A stretch of 64,000 nucleotides of DNA from Oscillospiraceae bacterium (GCA_017624715.1 JAGAMN010000050.1:1-64000); one strand, 5' to 3'; shown: positions 8,983 through 18,113, numbered from the stretch's first letter. A program made the numbers and translations. The notes: a model not told the origin generated them from the sequence alone.

Positions 8983-10358
8983 ATCGAAAAAATGAGTTTG
9001 AGGCTATGATCGAGGAACTGAACAGATGCACTCCCGGGCTGGAGGAGACTTTGGATCGCGCCTATAAGAAGAAAAGAAAAAGAACCGCCCAAATGATCGT
9101 TCGCCCGGTTGTCGGATTGGCAGCCTGCTTTGCAGTGTTTGTCCTGCTGGTCAACTTCTGCGCGCCGGTGGCCTATGCCTGTTCTCAGATCCCGGTCCTG
9201 CGGGAACTGGCTGAGGCGGTGACCTTCTCAAGATCGTTGACCGATGCAGTGGAAAACGAATATGTGCAGACCATGGAGCTGTCCCAGACCGAGAATGACA
9301 TCACGGCAGAGGTTGCATATCTCATCGTCGATCAGAAACAGGTCAATGTCTTCTACCGTCTGGATTCCGACAAGTATGAATCCCTCGAAGCAGATCCTGA
9401 AATCCTGAACTCCGATGGTGACCGACCTGCGTCCTGTAGCTACCACAGTACCGGATTTGGATTAGAGAATGGTGAACTGCGCTGCCTGAGCATTGATTTC
9501 GTAGATGACAATGTACCTGCTAGTCTGCGGATCAAGCTGGATGTTTACACCAACGGCATCATACACGAACAGGTTGCTCCTGATCGTGCAGTTGATGACA
9601 TTTACTCAGATGATCCTTACGAAGAACCCGATTATCTGGCTCATTTTGATTTTCTGCTGGAGTTTGATCCCAGGTTCACTGCAACCGGTAAGGTATTCCC
9701 GGTTAATCAGACAGTGATCCTGGATGGTCAGGCAATCACCATTACCGATATTGAGGTATATCCCACCCATATGAGAGTGGACATTGCAGAATCTGCAGAC
9801 AATACCGCATGGCTGAAGAAGCTCGATTTCTACATTGAAACCGATTGGGGTATGCGGTTTGAGCCTGGAGCAAACGGAATTCTATCTACTGGTTCCGCAG
9901 ATTCTCCGTCCATGGTGTCCTATCGGGCAGAGAGCACCTACTTCTATGAGGCCGACCACCTGAAACTGGTCATGACAGGCGCCCAGTGGCTGCGTAAGGA
10001 TATGGAGACCACTTATCTGAATCTGGTTACTGGTGAGCACGGTGAGCTTCCTGAAGGCGCAGAGTTTGATTCTGCCAGAAAGCAGGGAAGTGGTTGGGTC
10101 GTTAAGTTCCGGGCTGCATGGGAAGAGGATGAGCCGATGTACCAGCTGTTCGGACACCTGTTCTATGATGCTGATGGAAATGAGTATGAGATCAACCAGT
10201 GGAGCAGTATGTATGGTGATCCAGACGAGGAAGGCAACATCACTTATTTCTACGATGAATTCCCGCTGCTGCACTTCACAGAAGATGAAGTCTGGCTCAC
10301 TCCCCATTATTCCCATAACTGGGTTGCAGAAGATCTGATCGTCATTACCGTTCAATAA
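8979..10358 (+). CDS. DUF4179 membrane protein, probable anti-sigma partner
   Basis: This 459-residue protein has a short cytoplasmic N terminus (residues 1-40, basic near KKKRKRTA), one membrane span at about 42-62, and a large extracellular part. DUF4179 proteins usually sit directly behind an ECF sigma gene, as here with an ATGA overlap, and are presumed to hold or tune the sigma factor. This role is inferred from context. A terminator follows immediately. Confidence 0.82.
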   Translation: MNRKNEFEAMIEELNRCTPGLEETLDRAYKKKRKRTAQMIVRPVVGLAACFAVFVLLVNFCAPVAYACSQIPVLRELAEAVTFSRSLTDAVENEYVQTMELSQTENDITAEVAYLIVDQKQVNVFYRLDSDKYESLEADPEILNSDGDRPASCSYHSTGFGLENGELRCLSIDFVDDNVPASLRIKLDVYTNGIIHEQVAPDRAVDDIYSDDPYEEPDYLAHFDFLLEFDPRFTATGKVFPVNQTVILDGQAITITDIEVYPTHMRVDIAESADNTAWLKKLDFYIETDWGMRFEPGANGILSTGSADSPSMVSYRAESTYFYEADHLKLVMTGAQWLRKDMETTYLNLVTGEHGELPEGAEFDSARKQGSGWVVKFRAAWEEDEPMYQLFGHLFYDADGNEYEINQWSSMYGDPDEEGNITYFYDEFPLLHFTEDEVWLTPHYSHNWVAEDLIVITVQ

Positions 10359-10366
10359 CGATTTTG

Positions 10367-10394
10367 GGCGCCTGAGTGATTTCAGGCGCCTTTT
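10367..10394 (+). terminator. Terminator of the sigma/DUF4179 operon
   Basis: GGCGCCTGA (10367-10375) pairs with TCAGGCGCC (10382-10390), followed by TTTT, 9 nt after the stop codon. Confidence 0.9.
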
Positions 10395-10564
10395 AGCTGC
10401 TTCTGTTGCAGAGCCTGGAGGTTGTGCAGGAGGAAACTGTTATTGCATGAAGGGGATCGGTTTCTATTTGATGGGCAGGTTGACATAATTTGGACTGTTC
10501 CGGAAAATATCTCTTTATGATATAATAACACCGCATATATGCAACTACGAAAACGAGGTGAGTT

Positions 10565-11518
10565 ATGTCAAAAAGATTCCTTTTGAATTTCAGTTTTTTG
10601 CTTATTCTGGTTTCCTTGCTTTGCATTCCGGCCAAAGCTGCGGATCTGAATTCTCAGGCAGGCGTTGTGGCTACCTCCGGCAGCCGCCTGAATGTGCGAA
10701 GCGGCGCTTCCACTGCTTCAGCCGTGGTGGCATCTGTGAATAAGGGGAGTTATGTCACACTGATCTCAAGGTCCGGTTCCTGGTGGCGTGTGGAATACGC
10801 CAATGGGAAATACGGCTATTGTCACAGTGATTACATCACGCCGGTTTCCGGCAGCCCCTCAACCGTTTCCACCCAGACTTCATCCCTGAATGTTCGAAGC
10901 GGGCCAGGAACGAATTATTCCAGAGTAGGCAGCGTGGCGAAGGGGCAGACGGTGATTGTCCTGTCCACCTCCTCCGGCTGGAGCAGGATCCTGTACCATG
11001 GGACAAAAACCGGTTATGTCAGCAGCGGGTATCTATCCGGTCAATTCGGAGCGGTTTCCCTGTGGGTTCCGAACTTTAAACAGACGGACAGCCGTTGGGC
11101 GGGGACTCTGATCGGGCAGTCAGGCAGGACCATTGCTCAAATCGGCTGCGCTACCACTGCCATTGCCATGATGGAGTCCCACCGGACAGGTTCCTCCGTT
11201 TATCCGGATGCCATGGCTTCCCAGCTGCGCTATACCTCTGACGGGAGCGTCTATTGGCCATCTCATTACACAACTGTCACCAATGAGTCCGGTTACTTAA
11301 AAAGCATTTATAACCTTCTGAAGGCCGGAAAACCGGTGCTTTTTGGTGCACGGAATGCTTATGGAAAGCAGCATTGGGTTGTGATTACGGGCTTTACGGG
11401 GGGCAGTTCCCTGGCTGCCTCTGCCTTCACGATCAATGACCCGGGTTCTTCTTACAGAACAAATCTGCAGCAGTTTTTGAGTGAGTATCCTACATTCTAT
11501 AAGTACTTCCATTATTGA
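10565..11518 (+). CDS. Secreted SH3b-C39-like cysteine peptidase
   Basis: This 317-residue exported protein has a signal peptide at 1-25 (ending AKAA), and two bacterial SH3 domains at about 33-93 and 100-157 (each with LNVRSG). The C-terminal papain-fold domain is of the C39_2 type, with Cys195 in QIGCATTAIAM and His270 in KQHWVVITGF; INDPG is also typical. It probably binds the cell wall and cleaves or inspects peptides there; the target is unknown. ATG 10565 follows GAGGTGAGTT, and an extended -10 (TGATATAAT) lies about 30 nt upstream. Confidence 0.85.
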   Translation: MSKRFLLNFSFLLILVSLLCIPAKAADLNSQAGVVATSGSRLNVRSGASTASAVVASVNKGSYVTLISRSGSWWRVEYANGKYGYCHSDYITPVSGSPSTVSTQTSSLNVRSGPGTNYSRVGSVAKGQTVIVLSTSSGWSRILYHGTKTGYVSSGYLSGQFGAVSLWVPNFKQTDSRWAGTLIGQSGRTIAQIGCATTAIAMMESHRTGSSVYPDAMASQLRYTSDGSVYWPSHYTTVTNESGYLKSIYNLLKAGKPVLFGARNAYGKQHWVVITGFTGGSSLAASAFTINDPGSSYRTNLQQFLSEYPTFYKYFHY

Positions 11519-11522
11519 TGTG

Positions 11523-11555
11523 AACCGTCCATGCCCAAGGGCATGGACGGTTTTT
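11523..11555 (+). terminator. Terminator of the SH3b-C39 gene
   Basis: A 14-bp stem (11523-11536 with 11539-11552) with a 2-nt loop is followed by a T tract, a few bases after the stop codon. Confidence 0.9.
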
Positions 11556-11585
11556 GCCTAGATGCATATGCTGAATTGGAGGTGT

Positions 11586-12032
11586 ATGGAATTGAGAGTG
11601 AACAATTGTAAACCGGATGCGATAGCCTGTATTCACGGAGAAAAGGGAAGTGCGCTGCACGGCACAGTTCGGTTCTGGAAAACCGGGGAAGGCGTTATGA
11701 TTGAAGCTGAGATTTGCGGCCTTCCACAGTCGCAGACCGGATTCTTTGCCCTTCATATTCACGAGGGAACATCATGCTGTGGCGAGGGTTTTTCTGACAC
11801 CGGTGGGCATTATAATCCGGAAGGAAAAAGTCATCCGAATCATGCAGGGGATCTGCCGCCGCTGATGTGCGTTTGCGGAAGGGCATATATGCAGGTGTTG
11901 ACGGGCAGATTCACCCTCCGGGAGGTGATCGGAAAGACTGTAGTTATTCACAGCGGGCCGGACGATTTTCATACCCAGCCAGCAGGAAATGCCGGGACAA
12001 AAATCGGCTGCGGTGTGATCTGCAGCAGATGA
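11586..12032 (+). CDS. Cu/Zn superoxide dismutase-like protein
   Basis: The ligand set of the SodC fold is present in order: HIHE, GGHYNP, HPNHAGDLP and VIHSGPDDFHTQ, followed by GNAGTKIGCGVI. The protein is about 148 residues and has no signal peptide, unlike most bacterial SodC, so it may act in the cytosol. The start is uncertain: ATG 11586 has GGAGG only 3 nt away, and TTG 11592 has better spacing. Family membership is clear; the metal and activity are not proven by sequence. Confidence 0.85.
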   Translation: MELRVNNCKPDAIACIHGEKGSALHGTVRFWKTGEGVMIEAEICGLPQSQTGFFALHIHEGTSCCGEGFSDTGGHYNPEGKSHPNHAGDLPPLMCVCGRAYMQVLTGRFTLREVIGKTVVIHSGPDDFHTQPAGNAGTKIGCGVICSR

Positions 12033-12098
12033 GGGCTCTTGCATTCGCTGCGGCAATCTGATAAGATAGGCACAAAAGAACCGAAGGGGGAAATCGTT

Positions 12099-12449
12099 AT
12101 GCTGTTTATCCAGTATCCCAAGTGCACCACCTGCCAGAAGGCAAAGAAATGGCTGGACGAGAAGGGCATTGCCTATACCGACCGACATATCAAGGAAGAG
12201 AATCCGACCTATGAGGAACTGGAAGCCTGGGTCCGCTGCAGTGGCCTGCCGGTGAAGAAGTTTTTCAACACCAGTGGTCTGCTGTATAAATCCATGGGCC
12301 TGAAGGAGAAGCTTCCTGCCATGAGTCTGGAGGAGCAGCTGCAGCTGCTGGCCTCCGACGGCATGCTGGTGAAGCGGCCCCTGATTATCAAGGGCGATTT
12401 GGTCCTGACGGGCTTCAAGGAAGCTGAATGGGCGGAAAAGCTGCTGTAG
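12099..12449 (+). CDS. ArsC/Spx-family thioredoxin-fold protein
   Basis: This 116-residue protein has a CTTC motif at about 10-13 (YPKCTTCQKAKKWL) and KRPLIIKGDLVLTGF near the end, as in the arsenate reductase-like family that also includes Spx and MgsR. Without ars genes nearby, arsenate reduction is only one option; a Spx-type regulator or glutaredoxin-like reductase is equally possible. ATG 12099 is set by AAGGGGG about 8 nt upstream. The region reading from 12039 is not supported. Confidence 0.85.
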   Translation: MLFIQYPKCTTCQKAKKWLDEKGIAYTDRHIKEENPTYEELEAWVRCSGLPVKKFFNTSGLLYKSMGLKEKLPAMSLEEQLQLLASDGMLVKRPLIIKGDLVLTGFKEAEWAEKLL

Positions 12450-12451
12450 AT

Positions 12452-12485
12452 AAAAAATCCACCGTCGAAAGACGGTGGATTTTTT
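12452..12485. terminator. Bidirectional terminator
   Basis: AAAAAATCCACCGTC (12452-12466) and its complement (12471-12485) with a GAAA loop serve the convergent ArsC-like and argS genes. Confidence 0.95.
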
Positions 12486-12494
12486 GATTTAAGA

Positions 12495-14243
12495 TTACAT
12501 CTTATCGGGGGCGGAGAAGCCCAGCAGGTTGATACAGGTTTCCAGAATGTCCTTTGCCAGGCCGATCAGGGCGATGTAGCCTGCCTTCAGTTCCTCGTTC
12601 TCCTCGCCCAGAATGCGGGTCTCGTGGTAGAACTTGTTGACGCAGCCAGCCAGATCATAGATGTAGGCACAGATCAGGTTGGGTGCGGAGGACTTCAGAG
12701 CGGACTCCATGGCGGGGCCGAACTTGGTGATGGAGAGCATCAGATCCTTGGCGTAAGCGTTGGCGGGCGCCTGGATGGGCAGATGCTTGTACTCGCCGTA
12801 CTTGCCGATGATGGACTTGATGCGGACGATGGTGTAGAGGATATAGGGGCCGGTGTTGCCCTCAAAGGCGGCGAAGCGCTCCAGATCGAAGTTGTAATCC
12901 TTGGTGGGCTGGTTGCTCAGATCGCCGTATTTCAGCGCGGCCAGGGCAATCTTCTGGGTGGTTGCCTCAACTTCGGATTCGTCCACGATCTTGTTTTCCA
13001 CAACCTTGGAGCGGACGAAATCAGTCATATCCTTGACCAGCTGTTCCAGCCGCAGAACACCGCCGTCGCGGGTCTTGAAGGGCTTGCCATCCTTGCCGTT
13101 CATGGTGCCGAAGCCGATGTGCTCCAGCTCACAGGTCTCCTTGACGATGCCGGACTTCCGGGCAGCGCGGAATACCTGCTCGAAGTGCAGGTTCTGACGC
13201 TTGTCAGTGACGTACAGGACCTTGTCGGGGTTCCAGTCCTGAGTCCGCTGGACCAGGGTAGCCAGGTCGGTGGTGGCGTAGATGGCGGAGCCATCGGACT
13301 TCACCAGGATCATGGGAGGAACTTCCTTCTTGTCGGTCTCCTCGGCAACGGGAACGACCCAGGCGCCTTCACTCAGGATTGCCAGACCACGGTTTTTCAG
13401 ATCCTCGACCATGGCGGGAATGTAGGGATCGGCGTCGCTTTCACCCAGCCACTTCTCGAAGTGGACGTCCAGAGCGTCGTAGACCCGGTGCAGGTCGGCC
13501 AGAGAGATACGCATGATGTGATCCCAGATGGCCCGGTAGCCCCGGCGGCCCTGCTGCAGCTCGTAGGTAGCGGTGTGAGCCTTCTCAGCAAATTCGGGGT
13601 CCTTCTTCTTGCCGGAGGCGGTGGGGTAGATTTCTTCCAGTTCGGAGAGGGTGAAGGGAGATTCGGCGGGATAGTCACCGGTGAAATCGGGGTCGAAATA
13701 GGGCAGGTCAGGCTGACGCTCCTGGAGCTCTGCGATGATCAGGCCCATCTGCAGGCCCCAGTCGCCCAGGTGCACATCGCCGATGGTATTGTAGCCCAGG
13801 AACTTGTACAGCCGCTTCATGGCTTCGCCGATGATAGCGGGGCGCAGATGACCGATGTGCAGGGGCTTTGCCACGTTGGCTCCACCGTAGTCCACCACGA
13901 TGGTCTTGCCGGCGCCGATCTTGGCAACGCCAAAATCTTCGGCGGTGCGCATTTCCTCCAGATACTTTTCGAGGAAAGAGCCGCTGAGCTTCAGGTTGAT
14001 GAAGCCGGGCATGACGGCTTCGACCATGTCGTAGTCGGAGGCGTCCAGCTGAGCAACCACGGCGTTGGCGATCTGGATGGGTGCGCATTTATACTGCTTG
14101 GCAGCGGCCAGGGCACCGTTGCACTGATACTCGCACAGGTCGGGGCGGTTGGAAACATTGACCCGGCCGAAGGATGCATCATAGCCCGCTGCCTCAAAAG
14201 CGGCCTGCATTTTCGCAGTGATGATATCTAAGATTTTTTCCAT
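12495..14243 (-). CDS. argS: Arginyl-tRNA synthetase
   Basis: This cytosolic class I synthetase charges tRNA-Arg. The 582-residue length is normal. It has the N-terminal add-1 domain, the HIGH motif in KPLHIGHLRP (near 131), a degenerate KMSKS loop (PFKTRDGG) as usual for ArgS, and a C-terminal anticodon-binding domain ending in NLLGFSAPDKM. It begins five bases after the ABC-F stop codon with AAAGG upstream, so both share one transcript. Confidence 0.97.
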   Translation of the reverse strand: MEKILDIITAKMQAAFEAAGYDASFGRVNVSNRPDLCEYQCNGALAAAKQYKCAPIQIANAVVAQLDASDYDMVEAVMPGFINLKLSGSFLEKYLEEMRTAEDFGVAKIGAGKTIVVDYGGANVAKPLHIGHLRPAIIGEAMKRLYKFLGYNTIGDVHLGDWGLQMGLIIAELQERQPDLPYFDPDFTGDYPAESPFTLSELEEIYPTASGKKKDPEFAEKAHTATYELQQGRRGYRAIWDHIMRISLADLHRVYDALDVHFEKWLGESDADPYIPAMVEDLKNRGLAILSEGAWVVPVAEETDKKEVPPMILVKSDGSAIYATTDLATLVQRTQDWNPDKVLYVTDKRQNLHFEQVFRAARKSGIVKETCELEHIGFGTMNGKDGKPFKTRDGGVLRLEQLVKDMTDFVRSKVVENKIVDESEVEATTQKIALAALKYGDLSNQPTKDYNFDLERFAAFEGNTGPYILYTIVRIKSIIGKYGEYKHLPIQAPANAYAKDLMLSITKFGPAMESALKSSAPNLICAYIYDLAGCVNKFYHETRILGEENEELKAGYIALIGLAKDILETCINLLGFSAPDKM

Positions 14244-14248
14244 ATTGA

Positions 14249-15856
14249 TTAACCTTTCTGTTTCTGCTGCTCCATCCAGTACAGGTACTCATCGTAAGTT
14301 CCGTAGCGGTCCACGATGGTGCCGTCGGGCTGGAAGGCGATCACGCGGTTACAGGTGGATTCCAGCATCTCGTGGTCATGGGAAGCCAGCAGCACAACGC
14401 CGTTGAAGGCTTCCAGGCCCTTGTTGACGGCCTGAATGGATTCCATGTCCAGATGGTTGGTGGGCTGGTCCAGCAGAACGACATTGGCGCCGGAGAGCAT
14501 CATCTTGCTGAGCATGCAGCGGACCTTCTCACCGCCGGAGAGGACATTGACCTGCTTGAAGACGTCATCGTTGCCGAAGAGCATCCGGCCCAGGAAGCCG
14601 CGCAGGTAGACATCGTCCTTCTTGGCGGAGTACTGGCGCAGCCAGTCCACCAGTTCCATGGTGTTGCCTTCAAAGTAAGCGGAGTTGTCCTTGGGCAGGT
14701 AGGAGCGGATGGTGGAGATGCCCCACTTGATGGAGCCTTCGTCGGGCTCCAGCTCGCCCATCAGGATCTGCATCAGAGCGGTCTGTGCCTTCTCGTTTTC
14801 GCCGACGAAGGCGATCTTGTCGTTCTTGCCGACGGAGAAGTAGACCTTGTCCAGCAGCTTTTCGCCGTCCACGGTGACGGAGACGTCCTTGACGGTCAGG
14901 ATATCCTTGCCCAGTTCACGCTCAGGCATGAAGCCCACGAAGGGATAGCGGCGGGTGGAGCAGGGCATTTCCTCAACGGTCAGCTTGTCCAGCAGCTTAC
15001 GGCGGGCGGTAGCCTGCTTGGCCTTGGACTTGTTGGCGGAGAAGCGCTGGATGAACAGCTGCAGCTCTTCGATCTTTTCCTGATTGCGCTTGTTCTTGTT
15101 GCGGATCATGGCCTGGACCATCTGGGAGGACTCGTACCAGAAGTCGTAGTTACCGACATACATCTTGATCTTGCCGTAGTCGATATCCACGGTGTGGGTG
15201 CAGACGGTGTTCAGGAAGTGGCGGTCATGGGACACGGCGATGACCATGCCGGGGAAGTCCAGCAGGAAGTCCTCCAGCCAGTTGATGGCTTCGATGTCCA
15301 GGTTGTTGGTGGGCTCATCCAGCATGACGATGTCAGGATTGCCGAACAGTGCCTGGGCCAGCAGGACCTTGACCTTCAGACGGGGGTCGGTGGAACCCAT
15401 CAGGTCATAGTGCATGTCGGTGGGGATGCCGAGGCCCTGCAGCAGACGGGAGGCGTCAGAATCGGCCTCCCAGCCGCCCAGCTCCGCAAATTCTGCCTCC
15501 AGATCGGCGGCACGGAGGCCGTCCTCGTCAGAGAAGTCGGGCTTTTCGTAGATGGCGTCCTTTTCCTTCATGACGTCGTACAGGTGCTGGTTACCCATGA
15601 TGACGGTATCCAGGATGGTGTACTCGTCGTAGGCGTTCTGATTCTGCTTCAGGACGGAGACGCGCTTGTCGGCGTCGATGGAGATGGAGCCGTTGGTGGA
15701 TTCCAGCTCGCCGGTGAGGATTCGCAGGAAGGTGGACTTACCTGCGCCGTTGGCGCCGATGATGCCGTAGCAGTTGCCGGGCAGGAACTGCAGGTCAACA
15801 TGCTGGAACAGCCACTGGCCGCCAAACTGCATACCGAGATTAGATACTGTGATCAT
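14249..15856 (-). CDS. ABC-F family ATPase (YbiT-like)
   Basis: This soluble protein has two ABC domains and is expected to act at the ribosome. It has 535 residues and no membrane spans. NBD1: Walker A GANGAGKST at 34-42, degenerate signature region STDPRLKVKV at 155-164, Walker B MLDEP with Glu181. The basic linker is at about 245-300. NBD2: Walker A degenerate (GENEKAQT, 352-359), signature LSGGEK intact at 439-444, and the catalytic Glu replaced by Gln464 in LLDQP. One composite ATP site is therefore complete and the other degenerate. It starts at ATG 15856 with AAGGAG and is co-transcribed with argS. Confidence 0.92.
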   Translation of the reverse strand: MITVSNLGMQFGGQWLFQHVDLQFLPGNCYGIIGANGAGKSTFLRILTGELESTNGSISIDADKRVSVLKQNQNAYDEYTILDTVIMGNQHLYDVMKEKDAIYEKPDFSDEDGLRAADLEAEFAELGGWEADSDASRLLQGLGIPTDMHYDLMGSTDPRLKVKVLLAQALFGNPDIVMLDEPTNNLDIEAINWLEDFLLDFPGMVIAVSHDRHFLNTVCTHTVDIDYGKIKMYVGNYDFWYESSQMVQAMIRNKNKRNQEKIEELQLFIQRFSANKSKAKQATARRKLLDKLTVEEMPCSTRRYPFVGFMPERELGKDILTVKDVSVTVDGEKLLDKVYFSVGKNDKIAFVGENEKAQTALMQILMGELEPDEGSIKWGISTIRSYLPKDNSAYFEGNTMELVDWLRQYSAKKDDVYLRGFLGRMLFGNDDVFKQVNVLSGGEKVRCMLSKMMLSGANVVLLDQPTNHLDMESIQAVNKGLEAFNGVVLLASHDHEMLESTCNRVIAFQPDGTIVDRYGTYDEYLYWMEQQKQKG

Positions 15857-16070
15857 TTCATACTCCTTATATATTCATTATATTTATTAACGCTTTCAGG
15901 TACAAGCTGAATGGGCATAATCCCACATATACTTATACATGATAATCATATCACAAAATTGCAAATAATCAATGGATGATTTTCGTTATTTCGGAAATTC
16001 AAATTACAATTTATCTTTCAGTTGAGCAACGCACATTTGTGAACAATCAAATAACTTTCCCAAAAGGGAC

Positions 16071-16098
16071 TTGCATTTTTCAGCGGGTGCGGTATAAT
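16071..16098 (+). promoter_or_regulatory. htpG promoter
   Basis: TTGCAT (16071-16076) and TATAAT (16093-16098) are 16 nt apart. The -10 box directly abuts the CIRCE operator, which therefore covers the transcription start. Confidence 0.8.
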
Positions 16099-16099
16099 A

Positions 16100-16126
16100 T
16101 TAGCACTCGAACATTAAGAGTGCTAA
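16100..16126 (+). promoter_or_regulatory. CIRCE operator (HrcA-binding site)
   Basis: This is a perfect TTAGCACTC-N9-GAGTGCTAA element, the established binding site of the heat-shock repressor HrcA. It begins 2 nt after the -10 box of htpG, so HrcA is predicted to repress htpG and release it on heat or protein-folding stress. Confidence 0.97.
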
Positions 16127-16152
16127 AATATCAAAGGAGCGAAACAAGCACT

Positions 16153-18042
16153 ATGGAAAAAATGCAATTCAAAGCGGAGTCCAAGCGACTGCTGGACATG
16201 ATGATCAATTCTATCTACACCAATCAGGAGATTTTTCTCAGAGAGATTATCTCCAATGCCTCCGACGCCATGGACAAGCTGGCTTACACCGCCCTGACGG
16301 ACCATAAGGTCGGATTGAACCGTGACGACTTTTCCATCACCATCACCCGGGACGAGGCAAATCGCACCCTCACCGTCTCCGATAACGGCATCGGTATGAG
16401 CAGGGAGGAAATGGAGGAAAACCTGGGCACCATCTGCAAATCCGGCTCTCTGAGCTTTAAGCAGGAGATGGAGAAGCAGGATGACATTGATATCATCGGC
16501 CAGTTCGGTGTGGGCTTCTACTCCGCCTTTATGGTGGCATCTCCTGTTACCGTGATTTCCAAGAAGTATGGTGAAGACACTGCCTGGAAGTGGGTCTCCG
16601 ACGGCGCGGAGGGCTATACCATTGAGCAGGCTCAGCGTGACGCCGCCGGTACCGACATCATCATGACCCTGAAGGCCGATTCCGAGGAAGGGGAGTACTC
16701 CAGATTCCTGGATGAGTACGAGCTGAGAAACCTCATCAAGCGTTATTCCGACTATATCCGATACCCCATCCGCATGGAAGTCACCAAGCAGCGTAAGAAG
16801 GACGACTGCACCGAGGGCGAAAATGCCTACGAGGAATACACCGAATGGGAGACTTTGAACTCCATGGTCCCCCTGTGGCACAGAAATAAAAAGGACGTGA
16901 CCCAGGAGGAATACGACAGTTTCTACCGGGAAAAGTTCTTTGATTACAGCAAGCCTCTTTGCACCATCCACACCAGTGCGGAGGGCAGCGTGTCCTTTAA
17001 GGCCTTGCTCTATGTCCCCGGTAAGGCGCCCTATGATTACTACTCCAAAGAATTTAAGGCTGGTCTGCAGCTGTATTCCTCCGGCGTCATGATCATGGAG
17101 CACTGCGAGGAGCTGCTGCCGGAGCATTTCCGTTTCGTCCGGGGCATCGTGGACACCCAGGATATCTCCCTGAACATCAGCCGTGAGATGCTGCAGCATA
17201 ACCGGCAGCTGACCATCATTTCCCGCAACATCGAAAAGAAGATCAAAGCGGAGCTGAAATCCCTGCTGGAAAAGGACCGGGAGAAGTATGAGCAGTTCTT
17301 TGCCGCCTTCGGCCGCCAGCTGAAGTATTCCACTGTGGCTGAGTACGGTGCCCATAAGGATGCTACCCAGGACCTGCTGCTGTTCCGGAGCCACAAGCAG
17401 GGCAAGCTGATCACCCTTCATGAATATGTGGAATCCATGGCCGAGGGTCAGACGAAGATTTACTACGTCCCCGGCGAGAACCGGGAGCGCCTTGCCAAGC
17501 TGCCGCAGGTGGAAACTCTGAGCAAGCGGGGCTATGATACGCTGCTGTTTACCGAGGATGTGGACGAATTCATTCCTCAGTACCTGTACACCTATGAGGA
17601 AAAGCAGTTCTGCAATGCCGCCACCGAGGACCTGAATCTTCAGACCGAAGAAGAGAAAAAGGAACTGGAGCAGAAAGCGGAGGAGCTGAAGGGCTTTTTG
17701 ACCTTTGTGAAGGAATCCCTGGGCGATGCCGTCAAGGAAGTGAAGCTGTCCGCCAATCTGGGAAGCCATCCCGTGGCCATGGTTCCCGAAATGGGCATGA
17801 GCTTCGAGATGGAGAAGTACATGAAGAAGGCAAATCCCGAATTTGCATTCCCCGTGGGCCGAATTCTGGAGCTGAATCCGGAGCATGAGGCGGTCAAGGC
17901 TCTGGAGCGGGCCATGACGGAGGATCCCATCAAGGCAAAGGACTATGCCGAGCTTCTGATGTATCAGGCTCAGCTGATGGCGGATCTGCCCATCGAGGAT
18001 CCCGCCGCTTACACCGAGCTTGTCTGCAAGCTGATGAAATAA
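16153..18042 (+). CDS. htpG: Molecular chaperone HtpG (Hsp90)
   Basis: This is a cytosolic ATP-dependent chaperone of 629 residues. The GHKL ATPase domain (1-~220) shows REIISNASDAMDKL, DNGIGM and GQFGVGFYSAF. The middle domain follows with the conserved SLNISREMLQHN, and the C-terminal dimerisation domain lies beyond about residue 510. I chose ATG 16153; AAAGGAG lies about 13 nt upstream, longer than usual, and ATG 16162 is the alternative. It is a single gene between a CIRCE-controlled promoter and a strong terminator. Confidence 0.96.
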   Translation: MEKMQFKAESKRLLDMMINSIYTNQEIFLREIISNASDAMDKLAYTALTDHKVGLNRDDFSITITRDEANRTLTVSDNGIGMSREEMEENLGTICKSGSLSFKQEMEKQDDIDIIGQFGVGFYSAFMVASPVTVISKKYGEDTAWKWVSDGAEGYTIEQAQRDAAGTDIIMTLKADSEEGEYSRFLDEYELRNLIKRYSDYIRYPIRMEVTKQRKKDDCTEGENAYEEYTEWETLNSMVPLWHRNKKDVTQEEYDSFYREKFFDYSKPLCTIHTSAEGSVSFKALLYVPGKAPYDYYSKEFKAGLQLYSSGVMIMEHCEELLPEHFRFVRGIVDTQDISLNISREMLQHNRQLTIISRNIEKKIKAELKSLLEKDREKYEQFFAAFGRQLKYSTVAEYGAHKDATQDLLLFRSHKQGKLITLHEYVESMAEGQTKIYYVPGENRERLAKLPQVETLSKRGYDTLLFTEDVDEFIPQYLYTYEEKQFCNAATEDLNLQTEEEKKELEQKAEELKGFLTFVKESLGDAVKEVKLSANLGSHPVAMVPEMGMSFEMEKYMKKANPEFAFPVGRILELNPEHEAVKALERAMTEDPIKAKDYAELLMYQAQLMADLPIEDPAAYTELVCKLMK

Positions 18043-18046
18043 CCGT

Positions 18047-18076
18047 AAAAGCCGCCGGATATATCCGGCGGCTTTT
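18047..18076 (+). terminator. Terminator of htpG
   Basis: A 14-bp perfect stem (18047-18060 with 18063-18076) ends in TTTT, just after the stop codon. Confidence 0.92.
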
Positions 18077-18084
18077 AAATTGTG

Positions 18085-18113
18085 TTGCATTGTGCTTGGC
18101 TCTGTGGTAAACT
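18085..18113 (+). promoter_or_regulatory. Promoter of the membrane protein gene at 18141
   Basis: TTGCAT (18085-18090) and TAAACT (18108-18113) are separated by 17 nt. Confidence 0.6.

Noticed and set aside
10489..10543. TTGACA upstream of the SH3b-C39 gene as its -35 box
   Set aside because: It is 35 nt from TATAAT, too far; the extended -10 TGATATAAT alone is the better explanation.
12624..14231. 535-residue plus-strand ORF
   Set aside because: It is the antisense shadow of argS, with low-complexity Gly/Val/Asp composition.
14372..15910. 512-residue plus-strand ORF
   Set aside because: It is the antisense shadow of the ABC-F gene.
16123..18090. 655-residue minus-strand ORF
   Set aside because: It is the antisense shadow of htpG, which has full family signatures and a CIRCE promoter.
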